A DNA stretch of 42,458 nucleotides from an uncultured Eubacteriales bacterium (GCA_959604355.1 CAUHAO010000015.1:1-42458), one strand, 5' to 3'; counted from the first letter of the stretch, positions 17,139-24,179 are shown. Program-made: numbers and translations. The notes: generated by a model from the letters alone, not told the origin.

Positions 17139-17846
17139 CTAACGAATCACATAGTTTTCCTTTTCGCTTTCGGGTGTCTGCTCTTCGGACTGCTCCAGCA
17201 GACTTTCTCTCTCCGCTTTCAATGCCTCCAGCTCCGCCAACAGCAAGCTTTCTTCGTCATCTGCCATTGCGAAGTCTTTTCTTCTTTTGTACAGATATAT
17301 TTCGGTTAACACAATCGTAGGTATTACCACACATATCAGAAAACCGGGTATAGTAGACAGGAAATATATTATATAACCGAGAATCGGTATTGACATCCGG
17401 AATCTTCCAATTACATCATCCGCGGCAAGTTCAAAAGTCTTATTTTCATTATCGTTCGGAGCACGCAGCGTTACGGTGTCACCGTCAACAGATACGACTG
17501 TGCTTATATACATCATGTCGCGTCTGTTAATCGGAAAATGAGCGACAAGCTCTTTTTCTTTTATTTCACCCGAATCATCATAATCAATTTTACGGCACAG
17601 GACGAGATCACCGATTTCTATGCGGGGGGATGCTTCATCCGTAAGCGAAATCAACGGAAAGAACCCGAAAACATCCGGGGCCGCTTGTTTAAATATGTAG
17701 ATCTTGATGATGAGAATTACGTTTATAACGATAACCGAAATCATCAGGAACGACACGACAGCCCAACAGACGGTTTTCACTTTATCCCGGATCGGTTTGT
17801 TTTGTTTTGTCTTTTTTTCGCTCACATTTTCACTCTTTCCGATCAT
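17139..17846 (-). CDS. Catalytically dead signal-peptidase paralogue
   Basis: A 235-residue protein with the topology of the SipW encoded nearby: a first TM helix (about 27-52), an extracytoplasmic domain, a second TM (about 155-180) and a coiled-coil tail rich in Glu and Leu. The core aligns with SipW (FGFFPLISL; IEIGDLVLCRKID; VSVDGDTV). However, the catalytic Ser59-Met60 of SipW is replaced by Glu71-Ala72 (TDEAS) and the catalytic His95 by Ser115. Cleavage is therefore not expected. As the first gene of the operon it could be a chaperone, a substrate-presenting partner of SipW or an assembly factor (inference). The frame is intact, so the loss of active site looks selected rather than random. 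Confidence 0.78.
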   Translation of the reverse strand: MIGKSENVSEKKTKQNKPIRDKVKTVCWAVVSFLMISVIVINVILIIKIYIFKQAAPDVFGFFPLISLTDEASPRIEIGDLVLCRKIDYDDSGEIKEKELVAHFPINRRDMMYISTVVSVDGDTVTLRAPNDNENKTFELAADDVIGRFRMSIPILGYIIYFLSTIPGFLICVVIPTIVLTEIYLYKRRKDFAMADDEESLLLAELEALKAERESLLEQSEEQTPESEKENYVIR

Positions 17847-17942
17847 TTATATTAAAATCACCGATTGAATAAAAAATTTTAACGACATATTTCTTCCATA
17901 CCACAAACTATAACAGTAGCGTCTGTACAACAGGATTTTCAA

Positions 17943-18011
17943 TCATTTCACATCCTGATAAAAAGCACTGTCCCAAGCCAGGCTTACATCAAAATCGGGT
18001 GCTGAAATCAT
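17943..18011 (-). CDS. Possible 22-residue leader peptide of the TasA/SipW operon
   Basis: A short frame, MISAPDFDVSLAWDSAFYQD then VK-stop, begins about 20 nt downstream of the predicted transcription start of the operon. The ribosome site is weak (AGAAAGA almost touching the ATG). No homologue is recognised. It may be a regulatory upstream ORF or simply chance. Confidence 0.22.
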   Translation of the reverse strand: MISAPDFDVSLAWDSAFYQDVK

Positions 18012-18035
18012 TCTTTCTATCTTTTACCATTTTGT

Positions 18036-18064
18036 AGTATACATCAACGGGAAACGTTTGTCAA
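18036..18064 (-). promoter_or_regulatory. Promoter of the TasA/SipW operon
   Basis: TTGACA (18059-18064), a 17-bp spacer and TATACT (18036-18041) on the minus strand, giving a leader of about 180 nt before the first operon gene. The leader (17847-18030) shows no known riboswitch. Confidence 0.75.
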
Positions 18065-18178
18065 GACGTTAAATGAAACTTTTGAAAACGTATTAAGAAA
18101 ATCATAAAAAGCAGAGAAAACGAAACGGTTTTTCCTGCTTATTTTTTATCCGAGAACGGCGGAAGGAGGCTTTTAAAG

Positions 18179-18772
18179 ATGAACGGATACAGTTATTTGA
18201 CGTTCTATCAGAGCCGGGAAATTGAGAGATTGCACAATGCGGGAACGCGCACGGTTGACATTGCCGCACATTTGGAGCGTAGCGCAGTCGCAGTTTATGG
18301 GAAATTGAAGCGCGACTACACGGGCGAACGCAACAAAAATAAGCAAATGAAATACAGCGCAGAGCGCGTACATACAGTTTTTCAAGACAATATCGCCCAG
18401 CGTGGAAACCGCCGCGTCGCGACGGTAATTCTTGCAAGGGAACACAACGAACCGATGAACGAAGCAGTTTATTGCGAAGCCATGTTCAACGACGAAAACA
18501 GCGGCGAAGTTCCGGAGCAAAGACAATTCATATACGAAACGGCGAATCCGATATGTGAAAGCTGGGGGATCAAGATTACAATACTTCGTTCCGAAAAGAC
18601 CTACGTTTCAGATTTCAAGCACGTAATTAAGAAGGGAGATCAAGCCGGAAAAATACGGGTGTTCCCTCTTTGCGGACGTTGCACAATACAGCGTGATTGC
18701 AGACTTCCGCCGATCAACAAATACAAAAGGCAGCTGGGCGACGACGTTATTAAATATTTAGGAATACTTTGA
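18179..18772 (+). pseudogene. HTH / PAPS-reductase-like chimera, probably inactive
   Basis: A 197-codon frame. Residues about 5-48 form a helix-turn-helix of the transposase/recombinase type (FYQSREIERLHNAGTRTVDI, then AAHLERSAVAVYGKLKRDY). From about residue 78 it follows phage/mobile-element phosphoadenosine-phosphosulfate-reductase-like proteins (NEAVYCEAMF; ETANPICESWGIKITILRSE; FPLCGRCTIQRDC). The nucleotide-binding SGGKDS loop that should precede this part is missing, and the frame stops at KYLGIL, where homologues continue. It thus looks like a fusion left by deletion and cannot be an active reductase. An AGGAGG lies about 9 nt before the ATG, so a peptide may still be made. It is flanked by repeats and recombinase debris. 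Confidence 0.6.
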
Positions 18773-18820
18773 ATTGTTTTTTGCAGTATTGAATAAAAGA
18801 AAAGTGAAACATCCGGCTGC

Positions 18821-18958
18821 CGTTCGATTTGAAATAAAGACCTTCGGTCATTGTGAAACATCGGTTTCGTTTTACTCCACCGATGTGAAATGAAATTTGC
18901 CCACATTCGCGTCAGCGAACATTCCACATTTGCGAAGCAAATATTTCACAGCGAAGCT
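18821..18958. repeat. Cluster of short extragenic palindromes
   Basis: An outer inverted repeat (GTGAAATGAAATTTGC at 18885-18900 against GCAAATATTTCAC at 18937-18949) encloses two small hairpins, TTCGC-GTCA-GCGAA and TTTGC-GAA-GCAAA. These are separated by the spacer motif CACATT or ATTCCACA. The pattern resembles interspersed palindromic repeats of Clostridia genomes. No gene is visible in 18773-19075. Confidence 0.6.
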
Positions 18959-19075
18959 AGTGCTGGTTCTCGCCGGATATATCGGTTTGACTGCTATTTT
19001 TATTGATGCGGCACGCAATCAGCCGCCTGCCCAATAATCAAAGCGTATATAACGCGGTCGCTCCGTTGACGACTT

Positions 19076-19112
19076 AAAAAACAAAGGCACCCCGATGGGT
19101 GCTTTTGTTTTT
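19076..19112. terminator. Bidirectional terminator-like hairpin beside repeat A copy 1
   Basis: AAACAAAGGCACCC-CGAT-GGGTGCTTTTGTTT forms a long stem with A and T runs on its two sides. It directly abuts repeat A, as hairpins do at other A copies in the window. Confidence 0.8.
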
Positions 19113-19157
19113 GGCTGTTATGGTCTTAAAAGATGACACAATCTTATGCCGTCATAT
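19113..19157 (+). repeat. Repeat A, copy 1 (extended form)
   Basis: GGCTGTTATGGTCTTAAAAG then ATG at 19113-19135, identical to copies at 27096, 27853 and 29255. Homology with copy 27853 continues through ACAATCTTATGC to about 19157. No cassette gene follows here; this looks like an orphan end of the cassette family. Confidence 0.85.
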
Positions 19158-19265
19158 CATGTTGACACAATATAATACCATAGAAAATGGGGAGAGTCCG
19201 TTATTTATATTTTGAGTCAATCGTCGAAACCCCAAAATATTCATATTTGAAAGTGAGGAACAATT

Positions 19266-19394
19266 ATGTTAATACACTTTGGTTTTTATAAAGATAATAA
19301 AGGAACTATCCGTGTTGATAATGACAAAGCTGAAACTGTTAAGTTAATTTTTGAGTTATACTTAAATGCTTTCAGCCAAACAAGACGAGATTGA
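19266..19394 (+). pseudogene. Serine-recombinase fragment
   Basis: A 42-codon frame preceded by GAGGAA at 6 nt. FGFYKDNKGTIRVDNDKAET then VKLIFELYLNAFS follows the start of the Recombinase domain of large serine recombinases (pattern G-Y-x-x-D-x-x-G-x-I-x-V-D-x-x-x-A-x-x-V-x-x-I-F-x-x-Y). The catalytic resolvase domain before it and everything after it are missing. Its last codons overlap the LytTR promoter. Confidence 0.65.
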
Positions 19395-19419
19395 CATTTA
19401 ATCCTAATTGTGATATAAT
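19391..19419 (+). promoter_or_regulatory. Promoter of the LytTR regulator gene
   Basis: TTGACA (19391-19396), a 17-bp spacer and TATAAT (19414-19419), 88 bp before the regulator start codon. The 19420-19506 leader has no clear structure. Confidence 0.75.
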
Positions 19420-19506
19420 TATACTGTAAATTTATCTTATCATCCTTAGTTTACATGGGCAAACACAAAAAATTATTCCGATGACAGAAAAAGCGAGGTG
19501 TCTGAT

Positions 19507-20310
19507 ATGAAAGAAACAAAATACATAACGATTCCAATGAAGAAAAATGAAGTTTCGATTAAGACAGATACCGTCCTTTATGTATTTATGGAAAGGAATA
19601 TTGCCGAGATACACGCTTCCGGGGATACGGTTTACAAGACCAGGATGACGCTGAGCGAGCTTGAAGATAAACTCGGTGACGGTTTTATCAAGGTGCATCG
19701 AGGCTGTCTCGTATCGGCAATGGCGATACACGAAGTTACCGACAAAATTCATTTGATCAACGGCGAGACTCTGGATTACGTTGTGCGAAAGAAAAAGGAA
19801 ATCCTTACCCAGCTTTATGCAAAGCAAAAGAAAATAATCAGCAGCTTCAATGATGACGGTATTCCGAAAACAGAAGAAGAATACCATGCGTATTACCACA
19901 GTTTTGACACGATGCCTTTTGCGTTTACGGATATTGAGATGGTATTCGATGAGGAGCGCCGCGCAGTAGATTGGATTTTTCGGTACGGTAATTCCGCGCT
20001 GGCAAGACTGGAAAAGTTGCCGTTGGATAAGCTGATCGGCAGTTCCTTCGGAAGTCTGTTTTCCAATATGGATTCCAAATGGCTTCGCAGTTACGAATGT
20101 GCGACGCTTTACGGCGAAAAGCTGGAGATTATTGATTACAGTCCGGAAATCGACACCTATTTGGATGTAATTTGCTTCCCGACCTTCAAAGGTCACTGCG
20201 GATGCTTGCTCTTCGATATCTCAGAGGTGAAGTTTGCCCATGAAAGCAGCGATTCTGAAAGAGCCATGATGCTGTATTTCGGGAAACTGTTGGAAAGGAA
20301 TAACTCATAA
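19507..20310 (+). CDS. LytTR-type DNA-binding regulator with PAS-like C-terminal domain
   Basis: 267 residues from the ATG that sits 7 nt after AGCGAGGTG; a GTG three codons earlier would overlap the ribosome site. Residues about 5-100 form a LytTR domain (VLYVFMERNIAEIHASGDTV; KLGDGFIKVHRGCLVS; LDYVVRKKKEIL), the DNA-binding fold of AgrA, VirR and ComE regulators. Residues about 115-260 look PAS-like (MPFAFTDIEMVF; VDWIFRYGNSALARLE) and could sense a ligand. There is no receiver domain, so it is not a standard two-component output protein. It is separated by a strong terminator from the secreted-protein operon, which has tandem direct repeats at its promoter and is the likely target. Confidence 0.88.
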   Translation: MKETKYITIPMKKNEVSIKTDTVLYVFMERNIAEIHASGDTVYKTRMTLSELEDKLGDGFIKVHRGCLVSAMAIHEVTDKIHLINGETLDYVVRKKKEILTQLYAKQKKIISSFNDDGIPKTEEEYHAYYHSFDTMPFAFTDIEMVFDEERRAVDWIFRYGNSALARLEKLPLDKLIGSSFGSLFSNMDSKWLRSYECATLYGEKLEIIDYSPEIDTYLDVICFPTFKGHCGCLLFDISEVKFAHESSDSERAMMLYFGKLLERNNS

Positions 20311-20332
20311 CCGCAACCATATAAAAATACTG

Positions 20333-20424
20333 AAAAACAGCCGCATACAACCGCCGGTTCTGCCTGTTACATTATTTTGCCAATCGTGTAACAGCCATAT
20401 GGCGAAGTGTGCGGCTGTTTTTTT
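20333..20424 (+). terminator. Terminator of the LytTR gene
   Basis: Outer arms AACAGCCGCA (about 20336-20345) and TGCGGCTGTT (20410-20419) close a branched structure with an inner stem CTGTTAC/GTAACAG. It is followed by a run of T (to 20424). Confidence 0.85.
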
Positions 20425-20458
20425 GTCGATTCGTCCCGTTTTGACGTCGATTCGTCCC
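20425..20458 (+). promoter_or_regulatory. Tandem direct repeat, probable LytTR operator
   Basis: GTCGATTCGTCCC occurs twice without mismatch, at 20425-20437 and 20446-20458. The centres are exactly 21 bp (two helical turns) apart, and the second copy ends 6 bp before the -35 box. LytTR activators (AgrA, ComE) are known to bind paired direct repeats with this spacing at the -35 region. Assignment to the neighbouring LytTR protein is inferred. Confidence 0.72.
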
Positions 20459-20464
20459 AAACGC

Positions 20465-20493
20465 TTGAAAAGTGCTTTTAAAAATTGTATAAT
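20465..20493 (+). promoter_or_regulatory. Promoter of the ubiquitin-bearing secreted-protein operon
   Basis: TTGAAA (20465-20470), a 17-bp spacer and TATAAT (20488-20493), directly after the tandem repeat. The leader to the first start codon is about 95 nt. Confidence 0.75.
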
Positions 20494-20593
20494 GGAGCAT
20501 GAACAAAAAGGTAAACAATTATAATCCGTATCCGGCTGAATTCTCACCGGAAAATACGGTAAATTGAATTTCTCAAGGAGGCATTAACCTAAT

Positions 20594-21130
20594 ATGAGCA
20601 ACACAGAGGGAAAAGAAAAAAAGCGAAAATGGTTTATTATCATTCCGGTCACCGGCATTGTGATCTGCCTCGGAGTGACGATCTGGGCGTTGTTTTTCCG
20701 GCAGAGCGGCGAGGTGCTGATCCCGGATTACGCACCCCGGGAAACGGAGCAGAACGCCCGGCCCCTCGAAGGCGACGACGGCACCAAGCTGGATGCCCCG
20801 CAGGGCGGCGGCGCCATCAGCATCGAGTATGAAAACCGGGTCACCATCGACCTCTCGGACGGCAAGGCCTATTTGAGCTATGCCAACCCCGGCAAGTCCA
20901 CCCAGAACATTGTTCTGCGCATTGAAATTCAGGATACAGCGGTGGTCCAGTCCGGCACCATCCGGCCCGGCAATCAGGTCAGCGAGCTGGAACTGTTGGA
21001 CGGCGCGGCTAAAAAGCTGCAGGAGGGTGTTTATGACGCCGTGTTCCGAATACTCAGCTATGACCCCGTCACCGGCGAAAAAGCCATGGTCGATACTCTG
21101 GCAGAGATTACCGTGACGGTAAAGCCCTGA
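20594..21130 (+). CDS. Membrane-anchored accessory protein A of the secreted-protein operon
   Basis: 178 residues: a charged N-terminus (SNTEGKEKKRKW), one TM helix (about 13-34), a low-complexity linker, then an extracellular beta-domain (about 75-178: YLSYANPGKSTQNIVLRIEI; SGTIRPGNQVSELELLDGAA). The beta-domain shares the pattern N-P, then x-I-R-P-G-x-x-V and L-x-x-G with the product at 25403-25912, so the operon has two such anchored paralogues, one at each end of the secreted set. AGGAGG lies about 12 nt before the ATG. No enzyme motif is visible. It may hold or chaperone the secreted proteins, as partner proteins do in the WxL system (analogy only). Confidence 0.8.
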   Translation: MSNTEGKEKKRKWFIIIPVTGIVICLGVTIWALFFRQSGEVLIPDYAPRETEQNARPLEGDDGTKLDAPQGGGAISIEYENRVTIDLSDGKAYLSYANPGKSTQNIVLRIEIQDTAVVQSGTIRPGNQVSELELLDGAAKKLQEGVYDAVFRILSYDPVTGEKAMVDTLAEITVTVKP

Positions 21131-21152
21131 TATTCCGCCAAAGGCGTAATAT
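21130..21152 (+). other. Hairpin between accessory gene A and the first secreted paralogue
   Basis: ATATTCCGCC-AAA-GGCGTAATAT pairs over 10 bp with one mismatch and has no T-run. It is likely a processing or stabilising element inside the operon transcript. Confidence 0.4.
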
Positions 21153-21177
21153 ACACATTGAAAGGAGAAAAAACAAA

Positions 21178-21699
21178 ATGAAAAAAATTACTACCATCTT
21201 GCTTGCTCTTGCGCTGGTTTTGGCCATGAGCATCACCGCCTTTGCGGCAACTATCGAAAGCAATTCCGGTTCTCAGGACATTGACGTGAGCGCCAAGTAT
21301 GTGGACGGCGTTTCCGCTCCCACAAGGTACAGCGTGGATGTGACCTGGGGCGCGATGGAATTCACCTACACCGTCAGCGGCACCAAGGTCTGGGACCCTG
21401 AGACCCACACCTACACCACCAGCACCCAGCCTGCATGGACGGCCAGCGGCAACACCATCACCGTGACAAACCATTCCAACACCGACATCACTGCGTCCTT
21501 TGCCTTCTCGGCGCTGACTGCCTACAACACCGTGACCGGCAGCTTCTCAAGCACAAGCCTCACGCTCCCCACGGCGGAGGGCAAGGCGGTTAACGACGCT
21601 GTGCTTACCGGCAAGACCTCGTTAACTCTCGGCGGAACACTTGCAAGCGACATAACGGTCTTTACCAACGTCGGTACGGTCATCGTAACGATTTCGTAA
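21178..21699 (+). CDS. Secreted beta-sandwich protein, paralogue 1 (short form)
   Basis: A 173-residue exported protein with a signal peptide MKKITTILLALALVLAMSIT ending AFA-A. It carries the operon's common module in its most divergent form: VDVTWGAMEFTYT, VWDPETHTYTT, WTASGNTITVTNHSNTDITA, and an end strand VIVTIS. It lacks the beta-helix tail of the next three proteins, so the module is complete at about 145 residues. There is no anchor motif. Two Trp-centred motifs (W-x-x-M-x-F-T-Y and W-[ND]-P-x-T-H) define the family, which I recognise only as a recurrent unnamed type of Clostridia surface protein. AAAGGAG precedes the ATG. Confidence 0.83.
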   Translation: MKKITTILLALALVLAMSITAFAATIESNSGSQDIDVSAKYVDGVSAPTRYSVDVTWGAMEFTYTVSGTKVWDPETHTYTTSTQPAWTASGNTITVTNHSNTDITASFAFSALTAYNTVTGSFSSTSLTLPTAEGKAVNDAVLTGKTSLTLGGTLASDITVFTNVGTVIVTIS

Positions 21700-21717
21700 G
21701 TATAAGGAGGAAACCCA

Positions 21718-23034
21718 ATGAAAAGATCAACCAGACGCCTTTTTGCGGTATTTCTTTCCCTGTTTCTGCTGGTAGCTATGTCGGTTCAAGCATCCGCCAT
21801 GCAGATATTTGTGAAGACTCAGACGGGTAAGACCATTACCATCGAAGTGGAGCCGACAGATTCCATTGAAGCCTTTAAAGAAAAGATTTTTGAAAAAGAG
21901 GGCATTCTGCCGGAAAATCAACTGCTGCTTTTCAACGGAGAGCAGCTGGATGAAGGAAAAACGCTGTCGGATTATAACATCCAAAAGGAATCTACGCTCC
22001 GTTTGGAAGTGCAGCAGACCGGCACGCAGGTGCGGGAGATCACCGTAACGGGTGTCTACCAAGCCGGCACGTCCTCGGCGGACGAGAAAATCTCCGTGGA
22101 CATTGTGTGGGAGACGATGGACTTCACCTACACCGCCCCGTCGCAGGGTACATGGAACCCCGCTACCCACGCCTATGACGGACAGACAGAGGGCGGCTGG
22201 TCGGATAACACTCCCGCCATCACCGTCAAAAACCATTCCAATGTCGCTGTGAACGCCACTTTGGGCTTCACCGCTGATGTTGCCGGCGTAGTCGGCACCT
22301 TCACCGAAGCCAGCGGCACTGAAAATGACAGCGTTCTTGAACTTGCTACAGCAGTGGGCACAGAGGCTGCAAACGCTCCCACCGCTACCGCAAACTTCGG
22401 CATCAGCGGTGCGGCAATCGACGCGAACAAGACGCTCGGCACTATCACCGTGACTATCAAAAATGTCATCGACACCTTTGCAGAACTGCAGGCGGCAGTC
22501 GAAGCTGGCGGCACCGTCAAGCTGGGCGGGGATATTACCACAGATCAGCGTCTTTGCGTCCCATTCGGAACGCATGTCACCATTGACCTGAATGGCTTCA
22601 CGCTGACTTCCTCCGCCGTAAGTACAATCTATACATCGGGCGTTTGCATAGTCAAGGATGGTACCGTTACAAACACCACAGACGGAAAAGCTGCGGTGAT
22701 GAACATCGGAACCGTTGCCTTTGAAAACTGTACGCTGACTGCGAATAACTACTATCCGCTGTATAACTATTGTACTGCCACCGTGACGGACAGCACGCTG
22801 AACGGAAATTACACTGGTAATTCGATTTGCAACCAACAAGCGTACTCCGATACTGTCACACTAACCCTCAGCGGAACCGTGAACACGGAAGGCGGCATTT
22901 ACAACAGATATGCATCTTCCGTCGTTACCGTCCTCCCCGGCACATATAACTTTGACCCAACCTCTTGTGTTGACGCCGGTGCATACACCGTCACCGACAA
23001 CGGCAACGGCACATGGACGGTTACTGCGAAATAA
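21718..23034 (+). CDS. Secreted protein with N-terminal ubiquitin domain, beta-sandwich module and beta-helix
   Basis: 438 residues in four parts. The signal peptide (1-27) ends ASA. The ubiquitin domain (28-103) begins MQIFVKTQTGKTITIEVEP and contains LSDYNIQKESTLRLEV; it has 50 of 76 residues identical to human ubiquitin by hand alignment. The operon's Trp-motif module (about 106-240) has WETMDFTYTAP and TWNPATHAYDG. A right-handed beta-helix-like tail (about 245-438) has VKLGGDIT, IDLNGFTLTSS and a closing NGTWTVTAK. Cleavage after Ala27 would make ubiquitin Met1 the mature N-terminus. Lysines 6, 11, 27, 29, 33 and 63 are kept, Lys48 is Glu, and the C-terminal R-G-G is replaced by QQTGT. 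TAAGGAGG precedes the ATG. It is predicted to be secreted; conjugation is unlikely. Confidence 0.93.
   Translation: MKRSTRRLFAVFLSLFLLVAMSVQASAMQIFVKTQTGKTITIEVEPTDSIEAFKEKIFEKEGILPENQLLLFNGEQLDEGKTLSDYNIQKESTLRLEVQQTGTQVREITVTGVYQAGTSSADEKISVDIVWETMDFTYTAPSQGTWNPATHAYDGQTEGGWSDNTPAITVKNHSNVAVNATLGFTADVAGVVGTFTEASGTENDSVLELATAVGTEAANAPTATANFGISGAAIDANKTLGTITVTIKNVIDTFAELQAAVEAGGTVKLGGDITTDQRLCVPFGTHVTIDLNGFTLTSSAVSTIYTSGVCIVKDGTVTNTTDGKAAVMNIGTVAFENCTLTANNYYPLYNYCTATVTDSTLNGNYTGNSICNQQAYSDTVTLTLSGTVNTEGGIYNRYASSVVTVLPGTYNFDPTSCVDAGAYTVTDNGNGTWTVTAK
21799..22026 (+). other. Ubiquitin-coding segment
   Basis: This is the part of the preceding gene that encodes the 76-residue ubiquitin domain. 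By hand count about 43% of the first 210 bases are G or C, against about 59% in the first 100 bases of the adjoining module. The two sister genes have no ubiquitin and run from signal peptide straight into the module, so this segment looks inserted. Confidence 0.85.
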
Positions 23035-23064
23035 GTACGGCGATTATTGAAAGGAGTATATACA

Positions 23065-24150
23065 ATGAAAAAATCACTATCTATTATTCTTGCGCTTGTA
23101 ATAGCGCTGTCCCTGTCCGTCACAGCCTTTGCGGCGGAGACCAACGAAGGCAGTAGCCCCACCGATATCACCGTAAACGGCACCTTTGTTTCCGGCACAG
23201 CGGCGGACGAGAAAATCTCCGTGGATATTGTGTGGGATGCTATGGACTTCACCTATACCGCCCCGTCGCAGGGTACATGGAACCCCGCCACCCACGCCTA
23301 TGACGGCGCAACAACAGGCGGCTGGTCGGACAACAACCCCGCCATCACCGTCAAAAACCATTCAAATGCCGATATATATGCTACATTAGACTTTACCACT
23401 GATGTTACAGGCATAGTCGGTACCTTTACCGAAGCCAGCGGCACCGAAAACGACAGCATTCTTGAACTTGCCACAGCAGTGGGCACAGAGGTTGCGAATG
23501 CTCCCACCGCAACTGCAAACTTCGGCATCAGCGGTGCGGCAATCGACGCAGATAAAGCCCTCGGCACTATTACCGTGACCATTGCAAAGGTTGTTGAAGC
23601 GACCACCTATGAGGCACTGCAGGCGGCAGTCGAAAACGGCGGCCTCGTCAAGCTGGGCGGGGATATCACGCTGTCAGACAATCTTTATACTACCGCAGTC
23701 TCCCCCCTGGTTCTGGACCTGAACGGATACACGATTACAGGAAGTAACTATGCTGTTTGGCTCAATCCCAAAACCTGTACCATCATCCGAGGTGGCAGCA
23801 TCACATCGGAGTACCGAGCTGTTTTAAACAATGGCGGAACATTGACAATCGACCAATGCACGATTTCTGCAGGTTCGACTGTACTGGTCAACGACCAGTC
23901 TACCGCTGTAACAACCGTCAAAAACAGTACATTGATTAGTGATAACGGAGCTATTGACTCCGATAGAGGTAGCGTTTCCCTTGAGGGAACCGTAAAGCTC
24001 TCCGGCGAAATTTACGGAGGCGAATTTAACGAAAATGTCACTGTCCTCGCCGGTACCTACAGTTTTGATCCCACTTCCTATGTGGACGCCGACACCTACA
24101 CCGTCAACTACAACGACTACGATGACACATGGACGGTTGCCTCGAAATAA
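23065..24150 (+). CDS. Secreted beta-sandwich/beta-helix protein, paralogue 3
   Basis: 361 residues from the ATG preceded by AAGGAG at 9 nt. The signal peptide is MKKSLSIILALVIALSLSVT ending AFAA. The Trp-motif module (about 28-175: WDAMDFTYTAP, TWNPATHAYDG, ITVKNHSNADIYA) is followed by a beta-helix tail (about 185-361: VKLGGDITLSDN, LDLNGYTITGS, then short stacked strands). The end TWTVASK matches its sisters. It has no ubiquitin domain, no sortase signal and no catalytic motif. Tail rungs differ far more than the module, which suggests the tail is the variable, partner-facing part (inference). Confidence 0.85.
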   Translation: MKKSLSIILALVIALSLSVTAFAAETNEGSSPTDITVNGTFVSGTAADEKISVDIVWDAMDFTYTAPSQGTWNPATHAYDGATTGGWSDNNPAITVKNHSNADIYATLDFTTDVTGIVGTFTEASGTENDSILELATAVGTEVANAPTATANFGISGAAIDADKALGTITVTIAKVVEATTYEALQAAVENGGLVKLGGDITLSDNLYTTAVSPLVLDLNGYTITGSNYAVWLNPKTCTIIRGGSITSEYRAVLNNGGTLTIDQCTISAGSTVLVNDQSTAVTTVKNSTLISDNGAIDSDRGSVSLEGTVKLSGEIYGGEFNENVTVLAGTYSFDPTSYVDADTYTVNYNDYDDTWTVASK

Positions 24151-24179
24151 GTACGGTATTATTAAAAGGAGTACATACT

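Noticed and set aside
17847..18030. A riboswitch (such as cyclic di-GMP) in the matrix-operon leader.
   Set aside because: The conserved loops and the paired stems of the known classes are not found.
18821..18958. A CRISPR array in the palindromic cluster.
   Set aside because: The units are unequal short hairpins without constant-length repeats and spacers, and there are no cas genes. No CRISPR is seen elsewhere in the window.
18960..19045. A plus-strand frame LVLAGYIGLTAIFIDAARNQ that looks like a membrane helix.
   Set aside because: There is no start codon or ribosome site, and it begins inside the palindromic repeat. At most it is a trace of a lost gene.
21727..22839. A 370-codon minus-strand frame opposite the ubiquitin-bearing gene.
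   Set aside because: It is antisense to a GC-rich gene with a signal peptide, ribosome site and known domain. The antisense translation has no family features.
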